64,000 nucleotides of DNA from Betaproteobacteria bacterium (GCA_016194905.1 JACQAP010000029.1:62001-126000); one strand, 5' to 3'; counted from the stretch's first letter, positions 34,803-45,024 are shown. Program-made: numbers and translations. The notes: a model not told the origin generated them from the sequence alone.

Positions 34803-35066
34803 TTAAGGTGTCCCGATCCCCGCCGCCCTGAGGCTTGCCTCGTTCGGCCCGCGCCCCACGCAGCAATCGGCAAGTCGGCCGTCGACAACGACGGCGGGAA
34901 CCCTACCTACGCCATGGGCCTTCGCCTTCTTTGCAACAGCTGCATTGCGCATGTCGAGGATTTCTACTTCGCACGATGGACATACCAAGCGGTTGATCAG
35001 TGCAATTGTGTCCTCGCAGACCGAACAACCGGCACTGAACACTTCGATCTTTCGAGTAGCGGCCAT
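34803..35066 (-). CDS. Small thioredoxin/glutaredoxin-like protein with a CSVC motif
   Basis: 87 residues from the ATG at 35066 with AAGGAG upstream. It starts KIEVFSAGCSVCEDTIALI, a redox-type CxxC at the end of the first strand, then CPSCEVEILDMR, cis-Pro-like VGRVPAVVVDG, and DCCVG near the end. Six Cys in 87 residues suggest metal or disulfide chemistry. It is the last gene of a merR-led operon, 13 bases after the fusion gene, and may carry Hg2+ or reduce thiols. Confidence 0.75.
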   Translation of the reverse strand: MAATRKIEVFSAGCSVCEDTIALINRLVCPSCEVEILDMRNAAVAKKAKAHGVGRVPAVVVDGRLADCCVGRGPNEASLRAAGIGTP

Positions 35067-35079
35067 ATCTGCGATCTCC

Positions 35080-35826
35080 TTACTGCGCCTGTGTTTTAGG
35101 CTCGCTCTCTGCCCCTGCGCAGGCAGGACAGGAAGTGGGGTGAACGGGTCGTCTTCGAGCAGCCAGGAAAATTGCTCCGACGAGCAATGCGACGCCGACA
35201 TTGGTCGTCCAGTCGGAATCGAAAACGAATCTGCCAAATAAAACCAATGCTGACGAAGTGATGCCGAGGACGAGTGGTAGCAGCCGGCCAGTTCTACGGA
35301 CTCCGATCGCGAGCGAGCCTACGGCGACGACTAGAAATGCCAAGGTCGCCGGCAAAAGGTAGGGTGTGTAGTCGACGAATCCCAAACCGATCGCACTGAG
35401 GAGGGCGGAATAAGCCGGCCAGCAAAGGGGACACGTAAGTTTCGGCATAAGCGCGGCCCCGATCGCGGGCAGTGACGCGACAAGAGTACGCAAGCGGCCT
35501 TGTTCATTGGCTGGATGACCAGCGGCATGAAGCAGCACCGCGGAGATCGTTTCCAGCGTCGGTGTGCGGCTCAAACTGCCATCCTGAGCCCTATAGACCC
35601 TGCAGCTCGCTTCGCCAGCTCCCGGAATCATCTCCACAACATCCCGGCCGTCGACCAGAATCGTTGGAGAGCCGTACTTCTTTACATGTGTCGGCGTGCC
35701 TGAAGTATTGCGTTCCCACTCCCGCCAGCGTGCCGAAGTCCCAGTCTTGGTGAACGCTTCGATCAATAATGAGCGTGTGACTGCCACGTTGGGACAATCC
35801 GCGTCGTATACCAGTTCGACTTTCAT
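35080..35826 (-). CDS. Thioredoxin-like domain fused to a MerC-like membrane domain
   Basis: 248 residues from the ATG at 35826. Residues 1-100 are a soluble domain, ELVYDADCPNVAVTRSLL then YGSPTILVDGRDV, with a lone Cys at the usual CxxC place and a second Cys in SCRVYRAQDG. Residues 115-225 carry four helices starting GAALMPKLTCPLCWPAYSAL, whose CPLC pair resembles the Hg-binding Cys of MerC/MerT. The C-terminus has CPAC. It lies four bases after the merR gene, so mercury (or similar) uptake is the probable role. The fusion order is the odd point. Confidence 0.78.
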   Translation of the reverse strand: MKVELVYDADCPNVAVTRSLLIEAFTKTGTSARWREWERNTSGTPTHVKKYGSPTILVDGRDVVEMIPGAGEASCRVYRAQDGSLSRTPTLETISAVLLHAAGHPANEQGRLRTLVASLPAIGAALMPKLTCPLCWPAYSALLSAIGLGFVDYTPYLLPATLAFLVVAVGSLAIGVRRTGRLLPLVLGITSSALVLFGRFVFDSDWTTNVGVALLVGAIFLAARRRPVHPTSCPACAGAESEPKTQAQ

Positions 35827-35830
35827 GCAT

Positions 35831-36244
35831 TCAACTCCGGTGAGCGTCAAAGGCTTCCAGGATGGGGCACTCACTGGTTGGGCCTTCACCCCGGCACGCC
35901 GTGGCAAGCTTTGCTAGTGCGCCGCGTATCCGTGTGAGCTCGGCGATTTTTTCTACCACAGTCGCGATTTTCTGGCGAGCCCTCATCCGTATGTCGGCAC
36001 AAGTAATCCCGGGCCGCATTCGGAGCGACAGCAACTCGTCGATTTCGTGCAGGGAAAAGCCAAGCAACTGAGCCTTACGGACAAAGCCTAATCGCCTGAC
36101 GGTCTCTTCGTCGTAAAGGCGGTAGCCCGATGAAGAACGGTTAGGCTTCGGGATCAGTCCTAGGCGCTCGTAATAGCGAATAGTCTGGATGTTGACTCCG
36201 CCCTGTCGAGCGAGCTTTCCGATCGTCAATTCTGTGCTGGCCAT
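35831..36244 (-). CDS. MerR-family regulator with mercury-type cysteines
   Basis: 137 residues. The winged HTH spans 6-75 (LTIGKLARQGGVNIQTIRYY). C82, C117 and C126 fall at exactly the positions of the Hg-binding triad of MerR from Tn501. A MerR-type promoter with a 20-bp spacer and a 22-bp near-palindrome lies directly upstream (36265-36296). It should repress and, with metal, activate its own operon (merR, thioredoxin-MerC fusion, CSVC protein). A second Hg-type MerR is encoded at 48709. Confidence 0.88.
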   Translation of the reverse strand: MASTELTIGKLARQGGVNIQTIRYYERLGLIPKPNRSSSGYRLYDEETVRRLGFVRKAQLLGFSLHEIDELLSLRMRPGITCADIRMRARQKIATVVEKIAELTRIRGALAKLATACRGEGPTSECPILEAFDAHRS

Positions 36245-36264
36245 CTGTCCCTCTATACGAACGC

Positions 36265-36296
36265 ACTATAAACCCTATACGTACGTACAGAGTCAA
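36265..36296 (-). promoter_or_regulatory. MerR-type promoter and operator of the merR-fusion operon
   Basis: On the minus strand: -35 TTGACT (36291-36296), 20-bp spacer, -10 TATAGT (36265-36270). The spacer holds a 22-bp dyad at 36272-36293 (ACCCTATACGTACGTACAG...) with only two mismatched pairs. Overlong 19-20 bp spacers are the hallmark of promoters untwisted by MerR proteins. Confidence 0.85.
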
Positions 36297-36393
36297 GCCA
36301 GTTCGTTTAGATTCAATCTGAGGTGTCGCAGCTTTCTCCAGCGTTACGAGCTCACGGTCGAGTAAAGGTCCCCGCTTCCGCCGACCTGATTGG

Positions 36394-37104
36394 TCAGTGG
36401 CACGATTCCTTGATGAACGAACTAATCTCGCGCGGTGCAGTAAATATGACCGCTGCACGGTCACCCATCATGCCGGTCCCCACGATGATCGGCTTTCCCT
36501 TGAGGGGGCCGTACTTGCTCGAGTCCGTTTGTAAGCGGAGGTTGAACTCCCAGAATTTGTACGTTTGTTCCGTTGCCGTTTTGACGATATAGGTATCGCC
36601 GCAGTATTCGAGAGAGACGACCTGCATCTTCGGGTCGGTGTTTTTCAGATCCAGTTTGTTGCGACCTATCATCATCCCCATGCCGCCTTCATTTTTGGAT
36701 GGCGCGGGCGCATGACCTTGGGAGACCGCTTTCAGGTACGCGATGACGTCCCGGCGATCCTTGCTGCTTTCGATACCGGGGAACGTCATGTCGTTGTGGG
36801 GAATAAATTTCGCCGGATCGCGCAGCCATTGGTCCAGGGTGCGCTCATCCCACACTACGTTCGCATGCTTCAATGCATCCGAATACCGGGTAAACCCTCC
36901 CGCAGTCCCGGCCTTACGGCCCCAGAGGTGCGCGAGGCTCGGGCCTGTCATGTGCTCGTCGGGTTCGACGGAATGACACGCAATGCATGCCCGGAAAACG
37001 GCAATGCCATGAGTTGGATCGCCGGCAGCAAAGGTGATGCCACCAAACAGCATTGAGAGCACAAAGAATAGGAAATGCAAAAGCGGATTGGCAGTGTTCT
37101 TCAT
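36394..37104 (-). CDS. Exported c-type cytochrome with an extra C-terminal domain
   Basis: 236 residues. A signal peptide occupies residues 1-27. A class-I cytochrome c domain follows, with haem motif CIACH near 39 and a likely axial Met in HNDMTFPGI, then RRDVIAYLKAVS. After a Gly/Met-rich linker, a domain of about 90 residues (LDLKNTDPKMQVVSLEYCGDTYIV...) contains one Cys and ends with SFIKESCH. I do not recognise the second domain. It lies 3' of the bufferin-like gene and RND operon on the same strand, so periplasmic copper redox is a reasonable guess. Confidence 0.8.
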   Translation of the reverse strand: MKNTANPLLHFLFFVLSMLFGGITFAAGDPTHGIAVFRACIACHSVEPDEHMTGPSLAHLWGRKAGTAGGFTRYSDALKHANVVWDERTLDQWLRDPAKFIPHNDMTFPGIESSKDRRDVIAYLKAVSQGHAPAPSKNEGGMGMMIGRNKLDLKNTDPKMQVVSLEYCGDTYIVKTATEQTYKFWEFNLRLQTDSSKYGPLKGKPIIVGTGMMGDRAAVIFTAPREISSFIKESCH

Positions 37105-37161
37105 GATTAGCTCTCAAGAAAAAACGGGGGACAATCCTTATGCACTGCTCAAGAATATAGA

Positions 37162-37185
37162 GGGAGCACGCCGAAGCATGCTCCC
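37162..37185 (-). terminator. Terminator-like hairpin with UUCG tetraloop after the bufferin-like gene
   Basis: On the minus strand GGGAGCATGC-TTCG-GCGTGCTCCC makes a 10-bp stem (one G-U pair) capped by the stable cUUCGg loop, followed by TCTATATTCTT. It lies 27 bases after the stop of the gene at 37212 and is shared with the pseudogene copy at 28705. Confidence 0.75.
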
Positions 37186-37211
37186 CGATAGCAGGCGGCG
37201 ATCGAAGCGTC

Positions 37212-37490
37212 TCAGCTTTTCTCCACTTTGCCGCCTTTTTCCAAGCACTGCTTTTCGCTGACGGATACCCAGCCTTTGCCCTTGCAGGCGTTCTGACCGC
37301 TGCAGCTGTTGCTGGCGGATGCGCACTCGCTCTTGCCTTTGCAGGCGTTGACACCCGCGCAATGCACCTTGGCTTCCGTCTTGTCCGCCGCGATTACGCC
37401 AGCCGTACCGGCCAGGAACAGGCCTGCTGCCGCGGCCGCAAGCGCGGCGCCCGAAACGGCTCTCATCGTATTTCTCTTCCTTTCGTCCAT
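37212..37490 (-). CDS. BufA2-type exported peptide (bufferin-like metallophore precursor)
   Basis: 92 residues from the ATG at 37490 with AAGGAG upstream; an earlier ATG lacks it. The signal peptide runs to about residue 37 (GLFLAGTAGVIAA). The mature part is a Cys ladder: VHCAGVNACKGKSECASASN, then SCSGQNACKGKGW, ending EKQCLEKGGKVEK. The repeated NACKGKS/NACKGKG pairs are what I recall of the BufA2 family, periplasmic copper-buffering RiPPs normally modified by a DUF692 (MNIO) enzyme. No such enzyme is encoded in this window. It lies 112 bases after cusA on the same strand. Confidence 0.75.
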   Translation of the reverse strand: MDERKRNTMRAVSGAALAAAAAGLFLAGTAGVIAADKTEAKVHCAGVNACKGKSECASASNSCSGQNACKGKGWVSVSEKQCLEKGGKVEKS

Positions 37491-37602
37491 TTTCCACTCC
37501 TTACGTTGCTTGGTTGAAGACACGACACTGCTGAAACACAGCCTCATCTAACGCCAATTCGCGGAAAGTCGCGAAAATCTTCTCGTGCATGAAATCACCC
37601 CT

Positions 37603-40600
37603 TCATGACCGCGTAACAACATCACGGCTTGACGGATTTTCTGCTACTTGCTCGTCGTCGTGGAGTCGGACAAGTCTCAAATCTGCTCGACGGCGATAGA
37701 TCAGGTAATAGGCGGCCGGCAGCACCACCATGGACAGCAGCGGTGCGGTGATCATCCCCCCGACCATCGGGGCAGCGATGCGACGCATCACCTCCGAGCC
37801 GGTGCCAGTGCCCCACATCACCGGCAGCAAGCCTGCAATGATCACGGCGACCGTCATCGCGATTGGGCGCACGCGAAGTGCCGCGCCCTCGATGATCGCC
37901 TGCGCCAGATCCTGCTCTTTAGTGAGCTGTCCTTTTTCTTCACGGGCAATTACCGCCTGATTAATGTAAAGCAGCATGACCACCCCGATCTCCGCCGCCA
38001 CGCCGCCCAGTGCGATGAATCCCACCGCGGAAGCGATCGACATGTTGTAGCCCAGCAGGTAAATCAGCCAAAAACCGCCTACCAGCGCGAAAGGCAGCGT
38101 AGCCATGATCAGGAACGCTTCGACGAAACGTCGGAACGTGAGGTAGAGCAAGACGAAGATGATCAGCAGCGTCGCTGGTACGACGATCTTGAGTTTGGCT
38201 GTGGCGCGTTCCAGGAATTCGAATTGGCCGGACCACGAAATGGAGTAGCCGGCCGGAAGCTTGATCTCCTTGGCAACCGCTTGCTGCATGTCGCGCACTG
38301 CGGAACTGAGATCGCGCCCATGGAGGTCGATGTACACCCAGCCCGACAGCCGTGCGTTCTCGCTTTTCAGCATCGGCGGCCCGTCACTGATGCGGATCGT
38401 CGCCACATCGCCGAGACGAATCTGCGCACCTCGCTCGGTGAGCACCGCAAGGTCGCGGATCTTCTCGACGGAGTCGCGAATTTCGCGCGGATAGCGCACG
38501 TTGATCGGAAAGCGTTGCAGCCCCTCGACCGTCTCGCCGACATTGTCACCGCCGATCGCGGCCGAGACGATGCTTTGCACGTCGGCGATATTCAGTCCGA
38601 ATCGCGCTGCCTTGTCACGGTCGATATTGACGTCGATATAACGCCCGCCGGAAAGACGCTCGGCGAACGCCGAACTGACTCCCGGCACGGTTTTGACCGC
38701 GCGCTCGATCTGCGCGGCGATCTTGTCGATTTCCTGCAGGTTTGTGCCAGCCACCTTCACACCCACCGGGCTCTTGATGCCGGTCGCCAACATGTCGATC
38801 CGGTTGCGGATCGGCGGCACCCAGATGTTCGACAGACCCGGTACCTTCACTATGCGGTCCAGTTCCTCGACCAGCTTGTCCTGCGTCATGCCCGGACGCC
38901 ATTGATCGTGCGGCTTGAACTGGATGGTAGTCTCGAACATCTCCAGCGGCGCCGGATCGGTGGCGGTCTCGGCGCGGCCGGCTTTGCCGAACACGGTCGC
39001 CACCTCGGGCACGGTCTTGATCAACCGGTCAGTCTGTTGCAATAGTTCAGATGCCTTTCCGGCGGAAAGACCGGGCAAGGAGGAGGGCATGTACAGCAGG
39101 TCACCCTCATCCAGCGGCGGCATGAACTCGCCACCAATGTGGGTGGCGGGATAGGCGCTCGCCAGCAGGATCAGCAGCGCAGCGAGCAACGTGGTCTTTG
39201 GAAAGGCCAGCACGCCTTCGAGTAGCGGCCGATACAGCGCGATGAGTGCGCGGTTGAGCGGGTTTTTCTTTTCCTCGGGAATCCGACCGCGGATGAGGTA
39301 GCCCATCAGTATCGGAATCAGCGTGACTGCCAGTCCCGCGGCGGCGGCCATCGCATAGGTTTTGGTGTAGGCGAGCGGCGAGAACAGCCGGCCTTCCTGG
39401 GCTTCAAGCGTAAACACCGGGATGAAGGAGAACGTGATGATCAGCAGCGAGGTGAACAGCGCCGGCCCGACCTGGGCGGCGGCGTCGCCGATCACCCGCC
39501 AATGCTCGGCACCCGCCAATGGTTGCCCGGGATGCGCGTGGCGCCATGCTTCGATGTGCTTGTGCGCGTTCTCGATCATCACCACCGCGGCATCCACCAT
39601 CGCACCGATAGCGATGGCGATGCCGCCGAGGGACATGATGTTGGCGTTTACGCCTTGGTAGTACATCACGATGAAGGCCATCAATATACCCAGAGGCAGG
39701 GAAACAATGGCCACGAAAGCGGAGCGCAGATGGAAAAGGAACACCACACAGACCAGCGCAACGACGATGAATTCCTCGACGAGCTTCTGCGCGAGGTTTG
39801 CGGTCGCACGCTTGATGAGGCTGGAACGGTCGTAGGTGGGGACGATTTCGACGCCCGGCGGCAAACTCGGCTTGAGTTTTTCCAGTTTCGCCTTGACCGC
39901 GTCGATCGTCTCCAGTGCGTTCTTGCCGAAGCGCATCACAATCACGCCGCCGGCCACTTCGCCCTCGCCATCGAGTTCCGCGATACCGCGGCGCATTTCC
40001 GGCCCGACCTGAAGACGCGCTACGTCACCCAGCCGTACCGATATGCCTGCCTCGGTGGTCATCAGCGGAATCTTGCGGAAATCGTCGAGCGACTGCAGAT
40101 AGCCGGAGGCGCGCACCATGTATTCCGCCTCGCCCAGCTCCAGCACCGAACCGCCGGTTTCCTGGTTCGCCTTTTGGAGCGCATCGATCACCTTGCCGTG
40201 GGTGATGTTGTAGCTGCGCAGCTTGTCCGGGTCGAGCACGATCTGGTACTGCCGTACCATGCCGCCCACGCTTGCCACCTCCGAAACGTTGGGCACCGTC
40301 TTTAATTCGTACTTGAGAAACCAATCCTGCAGCGCCCGCAACTGCGACAGATCCATTTTGCCGCTCTTGTCGACGAGCGCGTATTCGAATACCCAGCCCA
40401 CGCCGGTCGCATCGGGTCCGAGCGAGGTCCTCGCTTGCGGCGGAAGACGCGACTGCACCTGATTCAGGTATTCCAGCACGCGCGAGCGTGCCCAGTACGG
40501 ATCGGTGCCGTCCTCGAACAGGATGTAGACGAACGAATCGCCGAACATCGAGTAACCGCGCACCGTTTTCGCGCCCGGCACCGACAGCATGGTGGTGGCC

Positions 40601-40806
40601 AGCGGATAGGTCACCTGGTTCTCGACGATCTGCGGCGCCTGTCCCGGGAACATGGTGCGGATGATCACCTGCACGTCCGACAGGTCGGGAATCGCGTCCA
40701 ACGGAGTTCGCGACAGCGACCATAGCCCCCAGCCCGTGACCATCAGCGTCGCGAGCAGCACCAGGAAACGGTTCGCGATCGACCAGCGTATGAGTCTGGC
40801 GATCAT
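37603..40806 (-). CDS. cusA: Copper/silver-type RND efflux pump, CusA-like
   Basis: 1067 residues. After helix 1 comes [21 protein letters not shown], diagnostic for CusA. Helix 4 has [19 protein letters not shown], the copper/silver subgroup signature, in contrast to the VDGAVVMVEN of the czcA gene at 22448. Putative Met ligands appear in [19 protein letters not shown] and [12 protein letters not shown]. The pump should take Cu+/Ag+ from the periplasm or cytoplasm to the outside with CusB and CusC. Its ATG overlaps the cusB stop (ATGA). Confidence 0.93.
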   Translation of the reverse strand: MIARLIRWSIANRFLVLLATLMVTGWGLWSLSRTPLDAIPDLSDVQVIIRTMFPGQAPQIVENQVTYPLATTMLSVPGAKTVRGYSMFGDSFVYILFEDGTDPYWARSRVLEYLNQVQSRLPPQARTSLGPDATGVGWVFEYALVDKSGKMDLSQLRALQDWFLKYELKTVPNVSEVASVGGMVRQYQIVLDPDKLRSYNITHGKVIDALQKANQETGGSVLELGEAEYMVRASGYLQSLDDFRKIPLMTTEAGISVRLGDVARLQVGPEMRRGIAELDGEGEVAGGVIVMRFGKNALETIDAVKAKLEKLKPSLPPGVEIVPTYDRSSLIKRATANLAQKLVEEFIVVALVCVVFLFHLRSAFVAIVSLPLGILMAFIVMYYQGVNANIMSLGGIAIAIGAMVDAAVVMIENAHKHIEAWRHAHPGQPLAGAEHWRVIGDAAAQVGPALFTSLLIITFSFIPVFTLEAQEGRLFSPLAYTKTYAMAAAAGLAVTLIPILMGYLIRGRIPEEKKNPLNRALIALYRPLLEGVLAFPKTTLLAALLILLASAYPATHIGGEFMPPLDEGDLLYMPSSLPGLSAGKASELLQQTDRLIKTVPEVATVFGKAGRAETATDPAPLEMFETTIQFKPHDQWRPGMTQDKLVEELDRIVKVPGLSNIWVPPIRNRIDMLATGIKSPVGVKVAGTNLQEIDKIAAQIERAVKTVPGVSSAFAERLSGGRYIDVNIDRDKAARFGLNIADVQSIVSAAIGGDNVGETVEGLQRFPINVRYPREIRDSVEKIRDLAVLTERGAQIRLGDVATIRISDGPPMLKSENARLSGWVYIDLHGRDLSSAVRDMQQAVAKEIKLPAGYSISWSGQFEFLERATAKLKIVVPATLLIIFVLLYLTFRRFVEAFLIMATLPFALVGGFWLIYLLGYNMSIASAVGFIALGGVAAEIGVVMLLYINQAVIAREEKGQLTKEQDLAQAIIEGAALRVRPIAMTVAVIIAGLLPVMWGTGTGSEVMRRIAAPMVGGMITAPLLSMVVLPAAYYLIYRRRADLRLVRLHDDEQVAENPSSRDVVTRS

Positions 40807-42404
40807 TTCTTCGGCCCCTTCATGCTGCCCTGCGCTTCGCCTCTGGTCGGCGCAACGGGTGCCCGGGCGATCGGGGTGATGCTCGTAATTTCGTACATCC
40901 CGTCTTTGGTCTGTCGAATCTCGAAAGCGACCGTGTCACCCACGGCCACATTGGCGGGGAGACCGGACGCAGGCGGCCTGAAGCCCATGGTCATCGCACC
41001 CCACTGCAGCGAAGGGATGGGGCCGTGCGAGAGCGTGATCTCTCCTTCGCTGATTTTCTCGACCTTGCCTTGGCCCTTATGCGTCATGCCGATGCGCTCA
41101 CCGGCAACCGTTGCCGGCGCGTCTTCCATGCGCATGGTGGAAGCTTTCAAGCTTGCCTCGGAATCGATGAGGAATTGGCCCGAGACAACGACTTTCTGGC
41201 CAGCCTCGAGTCCTTCGCGGATTTCGGTTTTGCCGTCGGCCTCCATGCCGATTTCGACATCGACCGGAGCGAATTTGCCCGCACCCTCCTCGACAATAAC
41301 GACGTTGCGCTTGCCGGTCTGGATGACCGCCTCGGTGGGCACCATGAGGACTTCCTGGCGGCCCCGCGGGGTCAAGTCGATCGTCGCAAACATGCCGGGT
41401 TTGAGCTGCCCGCCGGGATTTGCAAGCTCAATGCGCGCCTTGATCGTACGCGTGGCCGGGTTGATCTCGGGCAGGATGGCAGCAACGCGCCCCTTGAACA
41501 CCTTTCCGGAAAGGGCGGGCGTGCGCGCTTCCACCGGATTGCCGGGCTGTACGATGTCAGCCTGGCTCTCGGGGATCTCCGCGTTTACCCAGATGGGTTC
41601 GAGTCCGTTGATCCGAAACAGGGACGCACCCGCCATCACGGTCATGCCCTCGCGCGCGCCGAGTTCCGCGACCACGCCGCTGATCGGCGCGGTTACAGTC
41701 AATCGCGCATGTACCTTGCCGGTGGATTCGACCAGGCGGATCTGATCGTCTGGCATGCCCACGAGGCGCATGCGTTGACGGGCGCCTTCCAACAGACCCG
41801 CCATCAGGCCCTCCAGGCCGGTATCGGTGATGCGCCGCGCGGACAGGTACTCTTCCTGCGCCGCCACCCACTCGGGAAGGTACAGTTCGGCCAGCGGCTC
41901 TCCCTTGCGCACAGGGTCGAGCACCGCCCGCACGTAAAGTTTCTCCACGTAGCCGTTATTGCGTGCCTGAACGACCACTAATTCCCGCTCGTTGTAGAGC
42001 ACGGTGCCGACCGCTACCACCGCCGGCGCCAACGCGCCTTTGGTGACTTCGACCGACCGTACCCCCAGGTTCTGCCGGACGCGCGAGCTGATGGTCACCT
42101 TACCTTCGTCGCCGTTGCCGTCCGCATAAACGGGGACCAACTGCATGTCCATGAAGGGTGACTTGCCAGGCTTGTCGAACTTCTGTCCCGGTACCATCGG
42201 GTCGTGCCAGTAAAGAACCGTCTTGCCCGTGGCAGGATCGATGGCGCCCGTTTTTTGCGCGCTGGCGTCGGCAGGTGCGGCGGCGCTGGGAGTCGGGTCC
42301 CCCATCTGCATGCCCCGGTTCATGCCGACCTCATAGAGGCCATAACCGATTGCGCCGAGAAGGCCGGCGGCGGCGACCGCGAGGAGGAGATTCCTGGTCT
42401 TCAT
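40803..42404 (-). CDS. cusB: CusB-type adaptor with N-terminal metal-binding and C-terminal CusF-like domains
   Basis: 533 residues from the ATG at 42404. After a membrane anchor (7-27), a short heavy-metal-binding motif reads [20 protein letters not shown] with MDMQLVPVY. The lipoyl, hairpin and beta-barrel domains follow. Residues about 440-515 form a CusF-like domain ([20 protein letters not shown], then WGAMTMGF with the Met/Trp copper site). In E. coli CusF is a separate chaperone; here it is fused. The gene overlaps cusC upstream and cusA downstream, so the three are tightly coupled. Confidence 0.92.
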   Translation of the reverse strand: MKTRNLLLAVAAAGLLGAIGYGLYEVGMNRGMQMGDPTPSAAAPADASAQKTGAIDPATGKTVLYWHDPMVPGQKFDKPGKSPFMDMQLVPVYADGNGDEGKVTISSRVRQNLGVRSVEVTKGALAPAVVAVGTVLYNERELVVVQARNNGYVEKLYVRAVLDPVRKGEPLAELYLPEWVAAQEEYLSARRITDTGLEGLMAGLLEGARQRMRLVGMPDDQIRLVESTGKVHARLTVTAPISGVVAELGAREGMTVMAGASLFRINGLEPIWVNAEIPESQADIVQPGNPVEARTPALSGKVFKGRVAAILPEINPATRTIKARIELANPGGQLKPGMFATIDLTPRGRQEVLMVPTEAVIQTGKRNVVIVEEGAGKFAPVDVEIGMEADGKTEIREGLEAGQKVVVSGQFLIDSEASLKASTMRMEDAPATVAGERIGMTHKGQGKVEKISEGEITLSHGPIPSLQWGAMTMGFRPPASGLPANVAVGDTVAFEIRQTKDGMYEITSITPIARAPVAPTRGEAQGSMKGPKK

Positions 42405-43813
42405 TTCGATTCCTTCGTCGAGGCGGCGGTGGACGGCGAGGCGGCATGCGGCGCATTCCCCTCCACCGGGAACAGGAAATTCAGTTGCGCCCACAGGCGC
42501 GCGGTTTCCATTTCCAGTTGCAGCGCCTGCATCCGCATGTCGATCTCGTTACGTCGTGCGAGAAGGAGATCCGTGAGGCTGGTCTTGCCGCCCCGGTAGG
42601 CGCCGAACGCGGCTTTGGTGCGCTCCTTGGCAAGCGGGATGAGCTGCCTCTCGTAGCGTGTCAGACGTTCGCGGCCGTTCTCCCATTCGGCGACCATCGC
42701 ACGTACTTCGCCAATGTGCGCGCGCAGCGCCTCTTCACGCTCGGCCCTGGCTTGATCGGCCGTCGCCAGCTTGGACGCCAACTCCCGATCCTGGCGGTTT
42801 CTCTGGTCCCACTGCAATGGAATCGAAACGCCGACCGACACCATGTTCGAGAAGGAGGAGCCGCGCTGGCTATACGTCACTTCGACGCTCCAGTCCGCCT
42901 TCTTGTCGGCCTGGGCGATCCTGGCTTCGGTCGAAGCGATTTCTTCCTGCTTCCTGAGGACGGTGAGTTGCGGGTGATGGGCGAGATCGGCCTCGAGCGC
43001 ACCCGTATCCAGACGAATGGAATCGAAGGCGGGCGTTCCCTCCAGCGGCGCCTCGGCGCTTTCGCCTACCCAGCGCGCCAGGACGGCTTTCGCTGAGCTG
43101 ATGCGCCGGTTGAATTCGCTCGCGCGATCATCCAATGCGGCAAGGGTGCTGTGCGCCGCAAATACGTCGGCCTGACTGCCGCGCCCCGCGCGATACGCAC
43201 TTTCAGCGGCCACGATCTCGAGCTTGACCTCCGTCGCCTGCTCGGCAATCACCGCGGCAATGGCCTCATCGTAGTAGCGGTCAAGCCAGGCGAGCGCCGT
43301 ATCTCGCTGGATGGACGCGATGGTTGCGGTTTTTTCGGCGCGGGACTTTTCGGCCTGGCGCTCGAATCGCTGGGCACGCAGTTGGCGTTTTTCGGAGCGC
43401 GTGAACTCTTGCATGACGCCGATGCGGCGCATCGTCATGAAGTCGCGTCCGACGCTGAATTGATCGGGGCCATTGATCGGCAGATTGTCGACCCCGAGCC
43501 TGAGCACGGGATCGGGTAATTGCCCGGCCGCCACCGCCATTTCGCGAGAGGCAGTAACGGCCGCGTCCTGCGCCGGTATCTGAAGGGAGCGCTCGATTGC
43601 GCGACGTTGCGCCTCCGCAAGCGTGAGCGGTGCTTCGGCGCCGGAAACGACGCCGCAGAACCCGAGTGCGCCTGCCAGCGCGACCAGAACGATTCCGCGG
43701 GGAAGCCCCCGAATCGCTTTCGGTTCCCGATCGGGCGCGCGGCGGGAGTTGATCCGAACAGACTTGATGGGTGCGGCAAGGGTTGCCCTTGCCAGGAAAA
43801 CCAGAGAATTCAT
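42401..43813 (-). CDS. cusC: Outer-membrane channel CusC-like (TolC family)
   Basis: 470 residues. A long N-terminus precedes the hydrophobic signal (GIVLVALAGALGFCGVVSGAEA, to about 60), so a later start is possible. The mature protein has two OEP repeats with LTLAEAQRRAIERSLQIPAQ and the matching LALADQ-like region near 300. It completes the CusCBA export tunnel. The stop codon overlaps the cusB ATG. The gene upstream encodes a small exported protein. Confidence 0.88.
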   Translation of the reverse strand: MNSLVFLARATLAAPIKSVRINSRRAPDREPKAIRGLPRGIVLVALAGALGFCGVVSGAEAPLTLAEAQRRAIERSLQIPAQDAAVTASREMAVAAGQLPDPVLRLGVDNLPINGPDQFSVGRDFMTMRRIGVMQEFTRSEKRQLRAQRFERQAEKSRAEKTATIASIQRDTALAWLDRYYDEAIAAVIAEQATEVKLEIVAAESAYRAGRGSQADVFAAHSTLAALDDRASEFNRRISSAKAVLARWVGESAEAPLEGTPAFDSIRLDTGALEADLAHHPQLTVLRKQEEIASTEARIAQADKKADWSVEVTYSQRGSSFSNMVSVGVSIPLQWDQRNRQDRELASKLATADQARAEREEALRAHIGEVRAMVAEWENGRERLTRYERQLIPLAKERTKAAFGAYRGGKTSLTDLLLARRNEIDMRMQALQLEMETARLWAQLNFLFPVEGNAPHAASPSTAASTKESK

Positions 43814-43874
43814 GATGCCTCCGCAAAGAAAACACGAACGGCCGCTTGCGCGGCGGATTCAATGCTAGCGAAGG

Positions 43875-44249
43875 CTAAAGCTGGAAACTGCAGTATCGAA
43901 TCGAGAGCGGAGGATCAGTAGATCGGTGCGGTACGGCCGTCGCAACGATATATGACGTCGTCGCGACAAGTTCACGAGGAAGGGTAAGAACCACCACATC
44001 GGGCATTCCCGACACCGGAAGCTCGGCTTGGCTGAAGCTTTGATCGGTTGCGGTCGACTGTTGCAGGCAACTATTGGGATTGACCCGTTTGGCGCAGTGA
44101 CTGTGATGATCCGCGTTTGCGAATGCCATGACCGGAGAAAGCGGCGGCATGATGCATGCCTGACCCGCATTGACCAATTGAGCGAACAGCATCGCGCCGA
44201 TCAGAACACGGCCCAAGGCAACACTCAGTTGGCGAAACCCGCTATTCAT
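43875..44249 (-). CDS. Small exported protein upstream of cusCBA
   Basis: 124 residues from an ATG at 44249; an ATG twelve codons earlier is the alternative. Signal segment ALGRVLIGAMLFAQLVNAGQA, then CIMPPLSPVMAF, HHSHCAKRVNPNSC and a C-terminus STDPPLSIRYCSFQL. With four Cys and a His cluster it could bind copper. It occupies the position before an RND operon, as the CzcI-like protein at 28266 does. No function can be assigned. Confidence 0.6.
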   Translation of the reverse strand: MNSGFRQLSVALGRVLIGAMLFAQLVNAGQACIMPPLSPVMAFANADHHSHCAKRVNPNSCLQQSTATDQSFSQAELPVSGMPDVVVLTLPRELVATTSYIVATAVPHRSTDPPLSIRYCSFQL

Positions 44250-44535
44250 GGCGCCGGGTTGAATCCTCGAAAATTGGCACTTCATTGTAGAGCATATTCC
44301 GTAGGCCGGTCGAGCCCATCCTCTTATCTACGTTCTCGGTGGGCAGGATGGATGCATCACATTGCAGCAACATCCAAGAACTCGAAGAAGGGGGAAATCG
44401 TAGCTTTGTCCCCCTCTTTCTCTGGAACCGGCTGCTAGATTGCACCGTCGTTCACCGAGGGACATAGTTTTCATTGCTGCGAACCCCGAGACCACCTGGT
44501 TCCAAGGTGGCCCCGGAGTCGCCAGCACATCGCCC

Positions 44536-44751
44536 TTAGCCTCGCATCAGATGACGATGCGCCATCCAGCAATTGACACGGTTTCTAATGGCCGGTTTTT
44601 CCATTAGCACTGCGTGCGCCTGGAAGCATTCGTCAATCTGCTTCGAGCGCAATGCTTGCTCTGATGTCGTCGAAGCGTCAGTTGCAGCGTGCGCAACGGC
44701 CGACAGGGTTAACGCGATACCAGCAATTGTTCCAAACAATAGTTTGTTCAT
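44536..44751 (-). CDS. Very small exported protein
   Basis: 71 residues: a clean signal peptide (MNKLLFGTIAGIALTLSAVAHA), then a short mature part with two Cys and a Met/His-rich end (CWMAHRHLMRG). A ribosome site is weak (GGAGATACGTC before the ATG). Neighbours are other small exported proteins in the copper cluster. Not recognised; periplasmic metal binding is only suggested by the residues. Confidence 0.5.
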   Translation of the reverse strand: MNKLLFGTIAGIALTLSAVAHAATDASTTSEQALRSKQIDECFQAHAVLMEKPAIRNRVNCWMAHRHLMRG

Positions 44752-45024
44752 GACGTATCTCCATTAATAAACACAATTGAACGCCGGCCGCAATCTACTG
44801 CTGCCGACAATAAGTGCCAGAAAATGAAAAGCGATCCTTTTCGTTCCAGCCTTCATTCCCACGGCCGCAAATCCCACCAAAGAACCCAAGAGGGGAGGGG
44901 CATATTTCATATCCCTCCCGCTCTTGGACAGCGTGCTAGTTGGTCTTATGCGTCCTCAAGCGTTCTACCTCCATCGAGAAAAAACGAATTGGTTAAATAA
45001 CGGTAGGAAAGCGCAATGCCAGAC

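Noticed and set aside
37648-39045. 465-codon plus-strand frame inside cusA
   Set aside because: Antisense to a 1067-residue pump with clear motifs; no hydrophobic or domain pattern.
44492-44510. Hairpin CCACCT/AGGTGG after the small exported protein gene at 44536
   Set aside because: Short stem and no U-run; termination not supported.
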